A stretch of DNA of 44,588 nucleotides, taken from contig JAHKKZ010000005.1 in assembly GCA_029856685.1 (NCBI GenBank), forward strand, positions 1-44,588, in the 5' to 3' direction. The notes under the pieces are model-generated. The model saw nothing but the letters and a program-made list of their open reading frames with translations, had not been told where the DNA came from and ran no database searches. A program made the translations under genes and the position numbers. This document shows, piece after piece, positions 7,949-15,683 of this stretch; position 1 is the stretch's first letter, and each line of letters begins with the position of its first letter. Origin of the DNA: Candidatus Njordarchaeota archaeon (GTDB taxonomy: Archaea; Asgardarchaeota; Njordarchaeia; Njordarchaeales; Panguiarchaeaceae).

Positions 7949-9142
7949 TTGATTGTAAATTTATCTTGGTTTGCTACGATGGGCGCGGACCCAACAACGA
8001 TGCGTAGGTATCTTCAGAGGTATAGAAATAAGGAGCTCGTTAGCCAATACATTAGGAGGATCCATCAACTAAAGAAGAAAATAGAAACAGATGTGACAAA
8101 TGATACTTTGAAGATTATGAATTTCTGTGGAACTCATGAATTTACAATAACATATTATGGTATACGCTCCCTAATGCCAGATGGCGTAGAACTTGTTGCG
8201 GGGCCTGGATGCCCTGTGTGCGTGACTCCAGCACGGGAAATAGATGAGGCGATAGAGATTTCCAAGTATGCTGTTCTTCTTACATATGGTGATATGTATA
8301 AAGTTCCTGGGACGAAGATGTCCCTTGCACAGGCAAAAGCTATTGGTGGGGATGTACGAGTCATATATGGTTTTCGTGATGCTCTAAAGTTGGCACTCCT
8401 ACAATCTAACAAAGAATTTGTGTTCTTTGCTGTTGGTTTTGAAACAACAGCTCCTACGGTAGCCAGTTATGTTGTGAATGATAAGATTCCTAGGAATCTT
8501 CATCTTCTCGTAAGCTATAGAATAACGGTTCCGATAATGAGATATGTGCTGGAATCTGGTAAACATAATCTCCGCGGAATAATTGCGCCTGGTCATGTAT
8601 CCACAATAATCGGCGCGTCCGCATGGAGTTTTGTTCCCGAAGAGTTCGGGGTTCCATTGGTTGTAGCAGGTTTTGAGCCTCTGGATGTTGTCATTGCTAT
8701 CTATGAAATACTAAAGCAGATATATCATGGGAAACCACATCTTGTAAATGAATATAGTAGAGTCGTAACTTGGGAAGGGAATCTCAAAGCGAAGGAATAT
8801 CTGCTTAAAGCTTTTGATTCTGGCGATGGTCTCTGGAGAGGCATAGGACTTGTACCTAATAGTGTTTGGCGGCTAAAAGAAAAATATTCTTATCTCGACG
8901 CGCGGAAAAAATATGATATTCATATAGAATATTCAATAGATCTGAAGCCAGGATGTCGGTGTGCTGAGATAACCTTAGGATTAGCAAAACCGACTGACTG
9001 TAAGTATTTTGGTAAGGCGTGTACTCCAGAACATCCATTGGGTCCCTGCATGGTGTCATCGGAGGGTGCCTGTGCTATCTGGTTTAAATATGGAGGATAT
9101 GAGCTAATAGAAGCTAAAGTTATTGATGAGCACGCCCTATGA
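7949..9142 (+). CDS. hypD: Hydrogenase maturation factor HypD
   Basis: HypD is the iron-sulfur scaffold that, with HypC, assembles the Fe(CN)2CO group of [NiFe]-hydrogenases from cyanide made by HypE and HypF. All the family blocks are here in order: NFCGTHE, GPGCPVC, GFETTAPT, then the C-terminal cluster region CRCAEITLG, DCKYFGKACTPEHPLGPC and SSEGACAIW, which supplies the [4Fe-4S] cysteines. Homology begins near MRRYLQRY (ATG 8000), giving 380 residues, close to the usual 370-380. An upstream TTG at 7949 sits 26 bases after a TATA-like TTAAAAC and could be a leaderless start; ATG 7979 is also possible. No other hyp or hydrogenase gene is in the window. It overlaps pyrD convergently by 23 bases. 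Confidence 0.95.
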   Translation: MIVNLSWFATMGADPTTMRRYLQRYRNKELVSQYIRRIHQLKKKIETDVTNDTLKIMNFCGTHEFTITYYGIRSLMPDGVELVAGPGCPVCVTPAREIDEAIEISKYAVLLTYGDMYKVPGTKMSLAQAKAIGGDVRVIYGFRDALKLALLQSNKEFVFFAVGFETTAPTVASYVVNDKIPRNLHLLVSYRITVPIMRYVLESGKHNLRGIIAPGHVSTIIGASAWSFVPEEFGVPLVVAGFEPLDVVIAIYEILKQIYHGKPHLVNEYSRVVTWEGNLKAKEYLLKAFDSGDGLWRGIGLVPNSVWRLKEKYSYLDARKKYDIHIEYSIDLKPGCRCAEITLGLAKPTDCKYFGKACTPEHPLGPCMVSSEGACAIWFKYGGYELIEAKVIDEHAL

Positions 9143-10034
9143 TTTCTTCGATGTGTCTATATCCATTCCTTACTAGGAAGTCCTCAATTTTTCTTAATGT
9201 TTCCCTAATGAAATTGTACTTTTTCTCTGCCAATACGCTTCCTATTTGAACGGCTCTTGCTCCTGCTAACATAAACTCTATTATGTCTTCCCAACTCCAA
9301 ACACCACCAGAAGCTATTATGGGGATATCCAAATATTCGTATGCCTCGTAAACCGATGCTACAGCTATAGGATGTATAGCTGGTCCAGAGAGTCCCCCGT
9401 ACTTATTTGATAGAACGGGTTTTTCAAGCCAGATGTCTATCTTCATTCCTCGTATGGTATTCATTATGACCACAGCATCTGCCCCCGCAAGCTCAATGAG
9501 TTTTGCTGTTTCCACAATATAAGGATGGTAACCAAGTTTAGGGAAAACCCTGATACCGACATCATTTTTAATTTCTCTCACAATCTTAATAACAAGTTCT
9601 CTATTAAGTCCTATTTCTAAGCCAAGGTTTCTTACATGTGGACATGACAAATTTAGCTCCACGGCATCCGCTCCAGCACTATATGCTATTGAAGCTAACA
9701 ATAAGAATTCACTGAGATTTTTACCAGTAATACTCACAATAGTAGGGACTCTCTGGGCCTTTAAAGCTTCTACGGTTTGACTTATATCGTCCTTACCTGG
9801 GTTTTCTAGTCCCACAGCATTCAGATAGCCACATCTCACAGCTGTTATAATAGGTGTCTGATAACTCTCCCTCCTTTCGACAGTATATGTCTTAGTTACG
9901 ATACCTCCTATACCACTCTGCCAGATCCTAAGATACATCGAAGGATTCGACCCAACAACTCCTGAAGCAAGCATCAAAGGATTTCTAAGTCTTATGCCAG
10001 CGAGATCGATATCTAACAATTCGAATATCACCAA
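9120..10034 (-). CDS. pyrD: Dihydroorotate dehydrogenase, class 1B catalytic subunit type
   Basis: A 304-residue TIM-barrel flavoprotein that oxidises dihydroorotate to orotate in pyrimidine synthesis. The N-terminal [17 protein letters not shown] with [12 protein letters not shown], the active loop ELNLSCPHV with the Cys base of class 1 enzymes, [18 protein letters not shown] and AVQIGS (FMN phosphate site) all match. A Cys rather than Ser base, and the absence of an N-terminal membrane helix, argue against class 2. No pyrK electron-transfer subunit is beside it. The start is uncertain among TTG 10034, GTG 10031 and TTG 10019; the last has GGTGA eight bases upstream. It follows the Nudix gene by four bases, so they form an operon. 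Confidence 0.92.
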   Translation of the reverse strand: MVIFELLDIDLAGIRLRNPLMLASGVVGSNPSMYLRIWQSGIGGIVTKTYTVERRESYQTPIITAVRCGYLNAVGLENPGKDDISQTVEALKAQRVPTIVSITGKNLSEFLLLASIAYSAGADAVELNLSCPHVRNLGLEIGLNRELVIKIVREIKNDVGIRVFPKLGYHPYIVETAKLIELAGADAVVIMNTIRGMKIDIWLEKPVLSNKYGGLSGPAIHPIAVASVYEAYEYLDIPIIASGGVWSWEDIIEFMLAGARAVQIGSVLAEKKYNFIRETLRKIEDFLVRNGYRHIEEIIGRAHQ

Positions 10035-10038
10035 GGAT

Positions 10039-10464
10039 CTATATAATCCTCATGATCTTTAGGTATCTATGTGCCTTCTTAAGGACCTCGCGGTCAGTAT
10101 CGTATGTTATGCGCCTAAGAGCCTGTTCGTAGGGAAGCCATGCATAAGCTAAATGCTCATAGGACAATCTTACATCCTTCTGAGTTGTCTCAGCCAAATA
10201 ATAATAAACGACTTTATGGCGTCTAACCCCCTTGAGAAAATACTCATATTCTATTTTCTCTCTAAACCCAAAGATAAATTTTAGATCCGTTATTCCTGTC
10301 TCCTCATAGGCTTCCCGTTTAACAGTTTCTATCTCACTTTCTCCTTTCTCTATGTGTCCCTTAATAAAACCCCAATGCCCCCAACCATACTTCAAAAGAA
10401 GATAAAGGACACGATTATCCTCGCGCCTAAAAACAACAACTCCGGCGCTTTTCTCTAAGATCAT
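10039..10464 (-). CDS. Nudix hydrolase, Ap4A-pyrophosphatase-like
   Basis: A 141-residue protein with a perfect Nudix box at residues 36-58 (G-x5-E-x7-RE-x2-EE-x-G), whose glutamates bind the metal ions. The preceding WGHWGFIKGH and the start (SAGVVVFRRE) are typical of archaeal and human bis(5'-nucleosyl)-tetraphosphatases, which split Ap4A into ATP and AMP. The C-terminal half (YYLAETTQKDVRLSYEH) fits too. Other nucleoside diphosphate derivatives are possible substrates. It lies between a 34-residue charged protein (11 bases before) and pyrD (4 bases after) on the same strand. Confidence 0.9.
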   Translation of the reverse strand: MILEKSAGVVVFRREDNRVLYLLLKYGWGHWGFIKGHIEKGESEIETVKREAYEETGITDLKFIFGFREKIEYEYFLKGVRRHKVVYYYLAETTQKDVRLSYEHLAYAWLPYEQALRRITYDTDREVLKKAHRYLKIMRII

Positions 10465-10475
10465 TAGAGGCTAAC

Positions 10476-10580
10476 CTACAACTCATCAGACCAAACTTCC
10501 GTAGCATCATTCCATTCTTCTTCCTCTTCGTCTTTTTTCTTTTTCTCCTTCTTTTTCTCTTTCTCTTCATTCTTCTGCAT
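10476..10580 (-). CDS. Small 34-residue charged protein
   Basis: A short gene with a strong ribosome site: GGAGGG (10594-10589) lies eight bases before ATG 10580, better than for most genes here. The product begins with a run of Lys and Glu, then an acidic run of five Glu, and ends in WNDATEVWSDEL. The two Trp in a regular tail suggest a conserved C-terminal segment behind a disordered charged head. The Nudix gene starts 11 bases after the stop, so it heads the operon with Nudix and pyrD. I do not recognise a family. It may be a true small protein or a translated leader; the strong ribosome site and non-random tail support the former. Confidence 0.5.
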   Translation of the reverse strand: MQKNEEKEKKKEKKKKDEEEEEWNDATEVWSDEL

Positions 10581-10594
10581 TAGCAAGTCCCTCC

Positions 10595-10867
10595 ACGAAC
10601 TAACCTAAAGGTTATGAAAAACAATGGATTACATTCAAACATCAAAGGGAAAATTCTCGGATACATATTACTATAAAGAAAACTGCTTAAAATATGCTTT
10701 TATAATTATTGACGCGAGAACTATAAAACACAAACATATAGATAAGACAAACTTTGATCCATAAAGCACTTTAGACTTCTAATCATGAAATCTGAACCTT
10801 AGAAATGGAAGTTATAACTAGTCTCTTAGTATAACTCACATAGAATCTTTGATGAGGAGCTGATAAG
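10595..10867. other. AT-rich intergenic region without an identified gene
   Basis: About 270 bases between the 34-residue gene and the tRNA. No open frame with a ribosome site and no stable RNA fold was seen. It contains scattered A/T-rich stretches that could serve as promoter elements for the minus-strand operon, for example around 10650-10740. TGATGA and CTGA boxes near 10851-10864 are only four bases apart and do not form a C/D guide RNA. Confidence 0.4.
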
Positions 10868-10945
10868 TGGTGAGGCCGGCGGGATTTGAACCCGCGACCA
10901 TGGGCGCCCGAGGCCCACATGCTAGCCAAGCTACACCACGGCCTC
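10868..10945 (-). tRNA. tRNA-Pro (CGG), CCA encoded, no intron
   Basis: Read on the minus strand from 10945. Acceptor GAGGCCG pairs with CGGCCTC; the D arm has GTGT/GCAT with the GG pair in the loop; the anticodon arm is TGGGC, loop CTCGGGC, GCCCA, giving U33 followed by anticodon CGG; variable loop TGGTC; T arm GCGGG/CCCGC with loop TTCAAAT. The discriminator is A and is followed by CCA (10870-10868) in the genome. The body is 75 bases, with no canonical intron at position 37/38. It decodes CCG. No T-run is seen directly after it. Confidence 0.95.
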
Positions 10946-11150
10946 AGCGAAATATTTACATTGCCTGTTGATATAGGATATTTTCTAGTTTTATTTTTTT
11001 AAGTCTTTGCTTTTGCTCTTTCTGCATGTTGAGGATCTATCAACTATTTGCTAAATTTTTCGTAGAGTTAAAAGTTAGAATCGAAATTTTTGTCTTCTCA
11101 TGGTTTATGAATACAAAAAGAAGTTTTTCTTAATATCCTTGGTGGGTGCC

Positions 11151-12302
11151 ATGGGAAGGGACTGGATAGTCTCTATTCTCTCTGAGATCATAAAAAGAAA
11201 AGCTGTGAATCCATTGGCGGGTGGAACAGGTGAGAAAGAACGCGCGGATTACTTAGAGAACCTAATTAGAAATCTGGGTTTCGAACCGAGAAGGTTCGAT
11301 GTGAAAGACGAGCGAGGTATCATCCGCTCGAATATTCTTGTTGAATATGGCGAGGGGGAGCCTTTATGGCTTATCGCTCACATAGATACTGTAAGTGCGG
11401 GAAAGAACTGGGTAGGAGACCCCTTTGAGCTTAGGATAGAAGGAGATAAGGTATTTGGGCGTGGCGTTAGTGATAATGGCGTGGGAATTATGTCATTACT
11501 CCTAATCCTAAAGTGGATCTCCGAAGGAAAATTGAATCCAAAAAGAAGACTCATGCTACTTTTTGTTGCTGATGAAGAAGCAGGGAGCAGATATGGTGTG
11601 AAGTATCTTGCAGAAAAAGGTGTTTTTAAGGATGGTGGATCCGCCATAATCCCCGACTTTGGAAACAAAGAAGGTAAACTAATTGAGGTTGCTGAGAAAG
11701 GTATTTTATGGCTCAAAGTAACTACCAAAGGTGTTTCTGGACATGCATCAATGCCACATAGAGCTGATAACGCACACACAAAATCAGCTAGACTTATGCT
11801 TAAGCTATATGATTCTCTACATGTCAAATTCTACAAATTGAATCCACTCTTCGATCCACCCTACTCAACATTTGAGCCTACTAAAAAAGAAATGAACGTT
11901 GATGCGATAAACATTATACCAGGCTCCGATATAGTCTATTGGGATTGTAGGGTTCTCCCAGAGTATAGTCTAGACGAAGTTATAGAGTTCTTTAGAGGTA
12001 TTGCTAAAAGATACAGCGCTGATGTGGAAATAATATTACGCGAGGAACCATCAGTAACGAGCCCATCTGAGAAGATAGTCATAGAACTAAGAAAGGCAAT
12101 TGAAACAGAATTAGGAATAAAGCCGAAAACTATAGGTATAGGCGGCGGGACAGTCGCAGGGATTCTGAGAAGACTAGGAATTCCTGCGGTTGCTTGGAGT
12201 ATATGTAGTGAGACTGAACATAAATCAAACGAGTATGAGCTTATAGAAAACTACATTAAAACAGCAAAGGTTCTTGCCAAAGTAGCGTCACAAAGCTTCT
12301 GA
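11151..12302 (+). CDS. M20-family metallopeptidase/deacylase
   Basis: A co-catalytic dizinc hydrolase of the ArgE/DapE/carboxypeptidase G2 family. Visible ligands and catalytic parts are IAHIDTV (His and the catalytic Asp), GRGVSDNGVG (bridging Asp), DEEAGS (general-base Glu and Glu ligand), IIPDFG (Asp ligand), a dimerisation-domain motif GVSGHASMPH, and the final His in SETEHKSNEY. It removes an acyl or amino-acid group from a small substrate; the substrate is not evident. I chose ATG 11151, which follows GGTGG with a short spacer. The in-frame ATG 11100 lies about 30 bases after TTAAAAG (11068-11074) and could instead be a leaderless start that adds 17 residues. Confidence 0.88.
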   Translation: MGRDWIVSILSEIIKRKAVNPLAGGTGEKERADYLENLIRNLGFEPRRFDVKDERGIIRSNILVEYGEGEPLWLIAHIDTVSAGKNWVGDPFELRIEGDKVFGRGVSDNGVGIMSLLLILKWISEGKLNPKRRLMLLFVADEEAGSRYGVKYLAEKGVFKDGGSAIIPDFGNKEGKLIEVAEKGILWLKVTTKGVSGHASMPHRADNAHTKSARLMLKLYDSLHVKFYKLNPLFDPPYSTFEPTKKEMNVDAINIIPGSDIVYWDCRVLPEYSLDEVIEFFRGIAKRYSADVEIILREEPSVTSPSEKIVIELRKAIETELGIKPKTIGIGGGTVAGILRRLGIPAVAWSICSETEHKSNEYELIENYIKTAKVLAKVASQSF

Positions 12303-12350
12303 TCTCTAGTCTCCTTCCAATATGTCATTGCAAGAGTCTGTAGGTTGGGC

Positions 12351-13082
12351 ATGTTGGATTTGAAGAAAAGAAAAAGGAGTATAAGGGAAAAAATTTGGAG
12401 ACTTTTAGAGGAAAAGAATATTGCTAGATTTCCACGGCCAGTATTCGGTAGGATACCAAATTTTATTGGTGCGGAGAAAGCTGCTGAGAACCTTAGAAAA
12501 ACGCCAGAGTGGAGAAAGTCGAAGGTTATATTTGCAAATCCTGATTCACCACAAAAACAAGTAAGATTTTTCGCATTGCTAGATTCCAAGAAATTAGTAA
12601 TGGCTTCTCCGAGAATAAAGGAAGGGTTTATTCTTCTGGATCCCAATTTCGTTCCTCGTCGAGAATATAGCTATGCTGTCACAATACGTGGTGCTTTCAA
12701 ATATGGAAGGCTCATCGAGCCAGAACGAATAGAGTATATTGATATGAAGGTTACTGGATGCGTTGCAGTGGATTTAAAGGGTGGGCGTCTAGGAAAAGGC
12801 CATGGATATTCAGATTTGGAGTGGGGAATTTTGAGCGAGTTTGGCTTAGTTGATGATAAAACAGTAACGGCAACTACTGTTCATGATATACAGGTAGTTG
12901 ACGAGATACCTATGACGGATCATGATTTTCCGATAGACATAATTGCGACTCCTACGAGAATTATTTATACGAAGACTCGATATAGAAAGCCTAAAGGTGT
13001 TTTTTGGGAGGAAGCAATAAATCGTCTGGATGAAATCCCATTGCTGCGTAAGCTATGCATTCAGAAGGGAATATGTAGGTAA
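12351..13082 (+). CDS. 5-formyltetrahydrofolate cyclo-ligase family protein
   Basis: A protein of about 243 residues of the methenyl-THF synthetase (MTHFS) family. It opens with the family's basic helix (KRSIREKIWRLLEE), then FPRPVFGRIPNF, AENLRKTPEWRKSKVIFANP, and RFFALLDSKKLVMASPR. VDLKGGRLGKGHGYSDLEWG is the family's ATP/substrate loop (GxxxGxGxGYyD in bacteria), and VHDIQVVDEIPMTDHDFPID is the C-terminal block. The enzyme closes 5-formyl-THF to methenyl-THF with ATP; in archaea that use other C1 carriers the substrate may differ. ATG 12351 is used; an in-frame TTG at 12345 adds two residues. It follows the peptidase on the same strand by about 50 bases and converges on the hexulose-phosphate synthase. 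Confidence 0.87.
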   Translation: MLDLKKRKRSIREKIWRLLEEKNIARFPRPVFGRIPNFIGAEKAAENLRKTPEWRKSKVIFANPDSPQKQVRFFALLDSKKLVMASPRIKEGFILLDPNFVPRREYSYAVTIRGAFKYGRLIEPERIEYIDMKVTGCVAVDLKGGRLGKGHGYSDLEWGILSEFGLVDDKTVTATTVHDIQVVDEIPMTDHDFPIDIIATPTRIIYTKTRYRKPKGVFWEEAINRLDEIPLLRKLCIQKGICR

Positions 13083-13089
13083 GGCTTAG

Positions 13090-13743
13090 CTATATTTTTA
13101 AAGAGTCTTTAATCCTTCTTGTTGCCTCAATAGGATTATCTGAGCGTGTTATATAGCGACCAACAATGATGATATCTGCTCCACTCATGACCGCTTGTCG
13201 AGCAATTTTATCATTGAGTCCCCCCGCAACAGCTAAGTAAGCAGATATCTCCCTCCTTATGGACGGTATCTTATCTATCGGAAATTTTCTCGATGCTTGC
13301 TGGTCGATTCCTAGATGCATGAGTACGATATTTACTCCTAACGTTTCCAATTCCTTTGCTCTACGGATAGGGTCTGGATGGTTGATCAGATCAGCCATAA
13401 CATAGCCACCAAAACTTCTAGCTGTTTCTACAGCATCGAGTATTGTTTTATTATCAGCTACTGCGAGAACAGTAACAACATTAGCTCCAGCGCTAAATGC
13501 TAATTCAGCCTCCAAAGCACCGACATCCATAGTCTTAAGATCCGCTACGATTGGTATGTCTGGAAAGTTTCTTCTGAGAATCCGAATCGCCTGCATCCCC
13601 TCAGCCTTGATGAGGGGTGTCCCACATTCTAGCCAGTCGGCCCCGCCAATTAATGCTTTCTCAGCGATTTTAAGGGCTTCTTCAATTCTTATGAAATCTA
13701 GTGCGACCTGTAGAATAGGAGGTCTTACCTTAAGCATATACAC
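13090..13743 (-). CDS. 3-hexulose-6-phosphate synthase
   Basis: A 217-residue TIM barrel of the orotidine-phosphate decarboxylase superfamily. LQVALDF, ADWLECGTPLIKAEG, the DLKTMD (DxKxxD) catalytic loop, VTVLAVAD and the phosphate loop VAGGLN then IIIVGRYITRSDNP fit hexulose-phosphate synthase closely, and the DxKxxD form separates it from OMP decarboxylase. In archaea without the oxidative pentose-phosphate pathway, this enzyme with the isomerase PHI runs the ribulose-monophosphate pathway backwards to make ribulose 5-phosphate and formaldehyde. PHI is neither fused nor adjacent. Start GTG 13743 or ATG 13737; TATTTAAAA (13781-13773) lies about 35 bases upstream. Confidence 0.9.
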   Translation of the reverse strand: MYMLKVRPPILQVALDFIRIEEALKIAEKALIGGADWLECGTPLIKAEGMQAIRILRRNFPDIPIVADLKTMDVGALEAELAFSAGANVVTVLAVADNKTILDAVETARSFGGYVMADLINHPDPIRRAKELETLGVNIVLMHLGIDQQASRKFPIDKIPSIRREISAYLAVAGGLNDKIARQAVMSGADIIIVGRYITRSDNPIEATRRIKDSLKI

Positions 13744-13883
13744 TCATCTTATATAGCCGAAAAGCTTTGCTTTTTTAAATACATAAATATATTAGCTCCG
13801 AGTAGATTTCAAGACCACTATGATATTTGTTATCCAGACCAGTCTTAAAATAGATTATGCAATTAGTTGGAGAGGGGATTTGG

Positions 13884-14543
13884 ATGGGAGTTCTAAGCCC
13901 AAAAGATTTGGAATACATCAAATCCAAATTCGAAAAAGAACTTATTAGGGAAGTTCCAATAGTACTTCTAGAATCCGACAACTGCGAGCTTTGTGGAACA
14001 GTAAAACAGCTCATCGAAGAATTAGCAGAGGTTAGTAATGGGAAGATACAATATACTGTGAACAAACTTCAGGATTTTCATAAAGAACTCTTAGGTGTTA
14101 ACAGGGGACCAATAATACTCATAGGAAAAAAAGTGGAAATCCGATATACAGGTGCTCCTCTAGGAGAAGAAGGTTGGGCCTTCCTTGAAGCAATATCTCT
14201 TGTGTCAAATCGAAGGCATGTGTTCAAGGATCACGAAGATGAGTTATCATCCCTAGCAAACAGAGTCAAAATAGAAACTATAGTCACGCCGACATGCCCA
14301 GCATGCCCCCATGCTGTTTTACTCGCCCACAATGTTGCTGTCGCATCTAAGGGCCGAGTTATTAGTGATGTAGTTGAGGCATATGAATTCCCAGAAATAG
14401 CCGATAAATATAATGTTAATGCTGTGCCTACAGTCGTGTTAAGTGTAAATGGGAACTACAACGGGTCGGTGTTTTCAATAGGTGTCCCAAGACCAGAAGC
14501 ATTGCTGAAAGCTGTGCTGAGACTTGGAAACGCAGATACATGA
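13884..14543 (+). CDS. Protein disulfide oxidoreductase (PDO), tandem thioredoxin folds
   Basis: A protein of 219 residues with two thioredoxin-like halves. The first has CELC (residues 34-37), the second VTPTCPACPH with the thioredoxin-like CPAC, followed later by the cis-proline segment NAVPTVVL. This is the archaeal PDO pattern. PDO makes, breaks and reshuffles disulfides in the cytosol of hyperthermophiles, where intracellular disulfides are common. The second, CPAC site is probably the more active one. I chose ATG 13884, because GGAGAGGGG (13869-13877) lies six bases upstream; ATG 13857 in the same frame would add nine residues but has no ribosome site. Confidence 0.92.
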   Translation: MGVLSPKDLEYIKSKFEKELIREVPIVLLESDNCELCGTVKQLIEELAEVSNGKIQYTVNKLQDFHKELLGVNRGPIILIGKKVEIRYTGAPLGEEGWAFLEAISLVSNRRHVFKDHEDELSSLANRVKIETIVTPTCPACPHAVLLAHNVAVASKGRVISDVVEAYEFPEIADKYNVNAVPTVVLSVNGNYNGSVFSIGVPRPEALLKAVLRLGNADT

Positions 14544-14550
14544 GTCACTA

Positions 14551-14907
14551 TCAGTATATTTTTGGTGTTGTGTTTATTTCTTTTAGAGGTATCTTAAAGG
14601 GCGCTGGCTCTATCGTTGTTGACTTCGTAAAAACGACTCTAAGCTGATTCATATACATTTTTGGTCTCAGATTTTTTATGTAGTATGTCTCACCAACTTT
14701 TATTTTATCAATCATCTCATCCCATATAACTAGAGTGATAATTCCAGTCCTATCCCCCACCAAGAATTCAGCGACCCTATGTTTTTTTGCTCCTCTTATG
14801 AATGTTCGCTCAGCGTTTAGTTTAACAATAGTTACTATTAGGTTTACCTTGTTCATATTTGGTCTTATTTCACGAATGTACCAGAAATCTTTCTTGCGAC
14901 GAATCAT
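14551..14907 (-). CDS. OB-fold single-stranded nucleic-acid-binding protein (SSB/RPA-like)
   Basis: A 118-residue protein made almost wholly of one OB fold: IREIRPNMNKVNLIVTIVKL, AEFLVGDRTGIITLVIWD and IKVGETYYIKNLRPKMYMNQ are the blocks found in crenarchaeal SSB and SOSS-B-like proteins (the 'VGDxTGxixlxlW' motif in particular). Unlike the main crenarchaeal SSB it has no glycine/arginine-rich or acidic tail, so it may be a second, specialised SSB. GAGGT lies four bases before ATG 14907. It converges on the PDO gene and is divergent from the UDG gene, with about 100 bases between. Confidence 0.82.
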   Translation of the reverse strand: MIRRKKDFWYIREIRPNMNKVNLIVTIVKLNAERTFIRGAKKHRVAEFLVGDRTGIITLVIWDEMIDKIKVGETYYIKNLRPKMYMNQLRVVFTKSTTIEPAPFKIPLKEINTTPKIY

Positions 14908-14984
14908 ACTACCTCAATCATAAGAGCTTTTTAATTGGCTTTTTCTCTCATATATTTCTACCTTAGTATTTTCATAAATACAGA

Positions 14985-14992
14985 TTATATAA
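14985..14992 (+). promoter_or_regulatory. TATA box of the UDG gene, near-leaderless
   Basis: TTATATAA centred about 22 bases before ATG 15011, with no ribosome site between, so the transcript probably begins at or next to the start codon. Confidence 0.55.
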
Positions 14993-15010
14993 GCAATACC
15001 CTAATAACCT

Positions 15011-15667
15011 ATGGGTGTCTATACATTGAGCTATCCAGACAAAAACGAGATACTAGAGGAGATCTCTAGGAGAATAAAAGAATGCAGAAAATGTGATCTG
15101 TGGAAAACTAGGAGAAATGCTGTCCCAGGCGAGGGAAATCCTAATGCTAGAGTAATGTTTGTTGGCGAGGCACCAGGATATCATGAGGATGTCCAGGGAA
15201 GACCGTTTGTGGGGGCGGCAGGTCAACTTTTGACCAAAATGATTGAAGATGTTCTTGGTGTCCCTAGGGGAGAAGTTTACATAACCAACGTTGTCAAATG
15301 TAGGCCTCCTGGTAACAGGGATCCAACGGAAGAAGAAATAGAGTTATGTTCACCTTATCTAATTGAGCAGATCGGGACAATACAACCAGATATCATAGTT
15401 TGTCTCGGAAGGCACTCTGCTAGGTTTATTCTTTCGCATATTGGAGTCAAATTTAAAAGTATTCTGAGCATTCGGCAAAAACTATTCAGAGTAAGACTCA
15501 GTGGAAGAGAATTTATGGTTCTCGCAACAATACATCCCGCCGCAGCTCTCTATAAGCCTCCATGGAGAAAATTCTTGGAAGAAGATTTTAGGCTACTGAA
15601 AGAAATTTTGAGGGGGAAAAGCGAAAGGGAACTACCTACGTTAGATTCCTTTCTGCTAAGAAAATAA
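15011..15667 (+). CDS. udg: Uracil-DNA glycosylase, family 4 (iron-sulfur)
   Basis: A 218-residue DNA repair enzyme that excises uracil formed by cytosine deamination. The cluster ligands are C25 and C28 in CRKCDLW, then one Cys in NVVKCRPPGNR and one in ELCSPYL. Motif 1 is VGEAPGYHEDVQGRPFVG, with the family-4 Glu of GEAPG, and motif 2 is IHPAAALY. Length and order agree with the archaeal enzymes. The start lies about 22 bases after a TATA box. It converges on the methionyl-tRNA synthetase gene with a 16-base gap. Confidence 0.94.
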   Translation: MGVYTLSYPDKNEILEEISRRIKECRKCDLWKTRRNAVPGEGNPNARVMFVGEAPGYHEDVQGRPFVGAAGQLLTKMIEDVLGVPRGEVYITNVVKCRPPGNRDPTEEEIELCSPYLIEQIGTIQPDIIVCLGRHSARFILSHIGVKFKSILSIRQKLFRVRLSGREFMVLATIHPAAALYKPPWRKFLEEDFRLLKEILRGKSERELPTLDSFLLRK

Positions 15668-15683
15668 GAAAAATCATATCAAT

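Noticed and set aside
10851-10864. TGATGA and CTGA boxes as a C/D guide RNA
   Set aside because: The boxes are four bases apart, too close for a guide, and no matching C or D' box in the right spacing was found.
11378-11827. Antisense frame of 149 codons within the M20 peptidase gene
   Set aside because: It lies wholly inside a gene with intact catalytic motifs and has low-complexity Ser/Leu/Pro content typical of a shadow frame.
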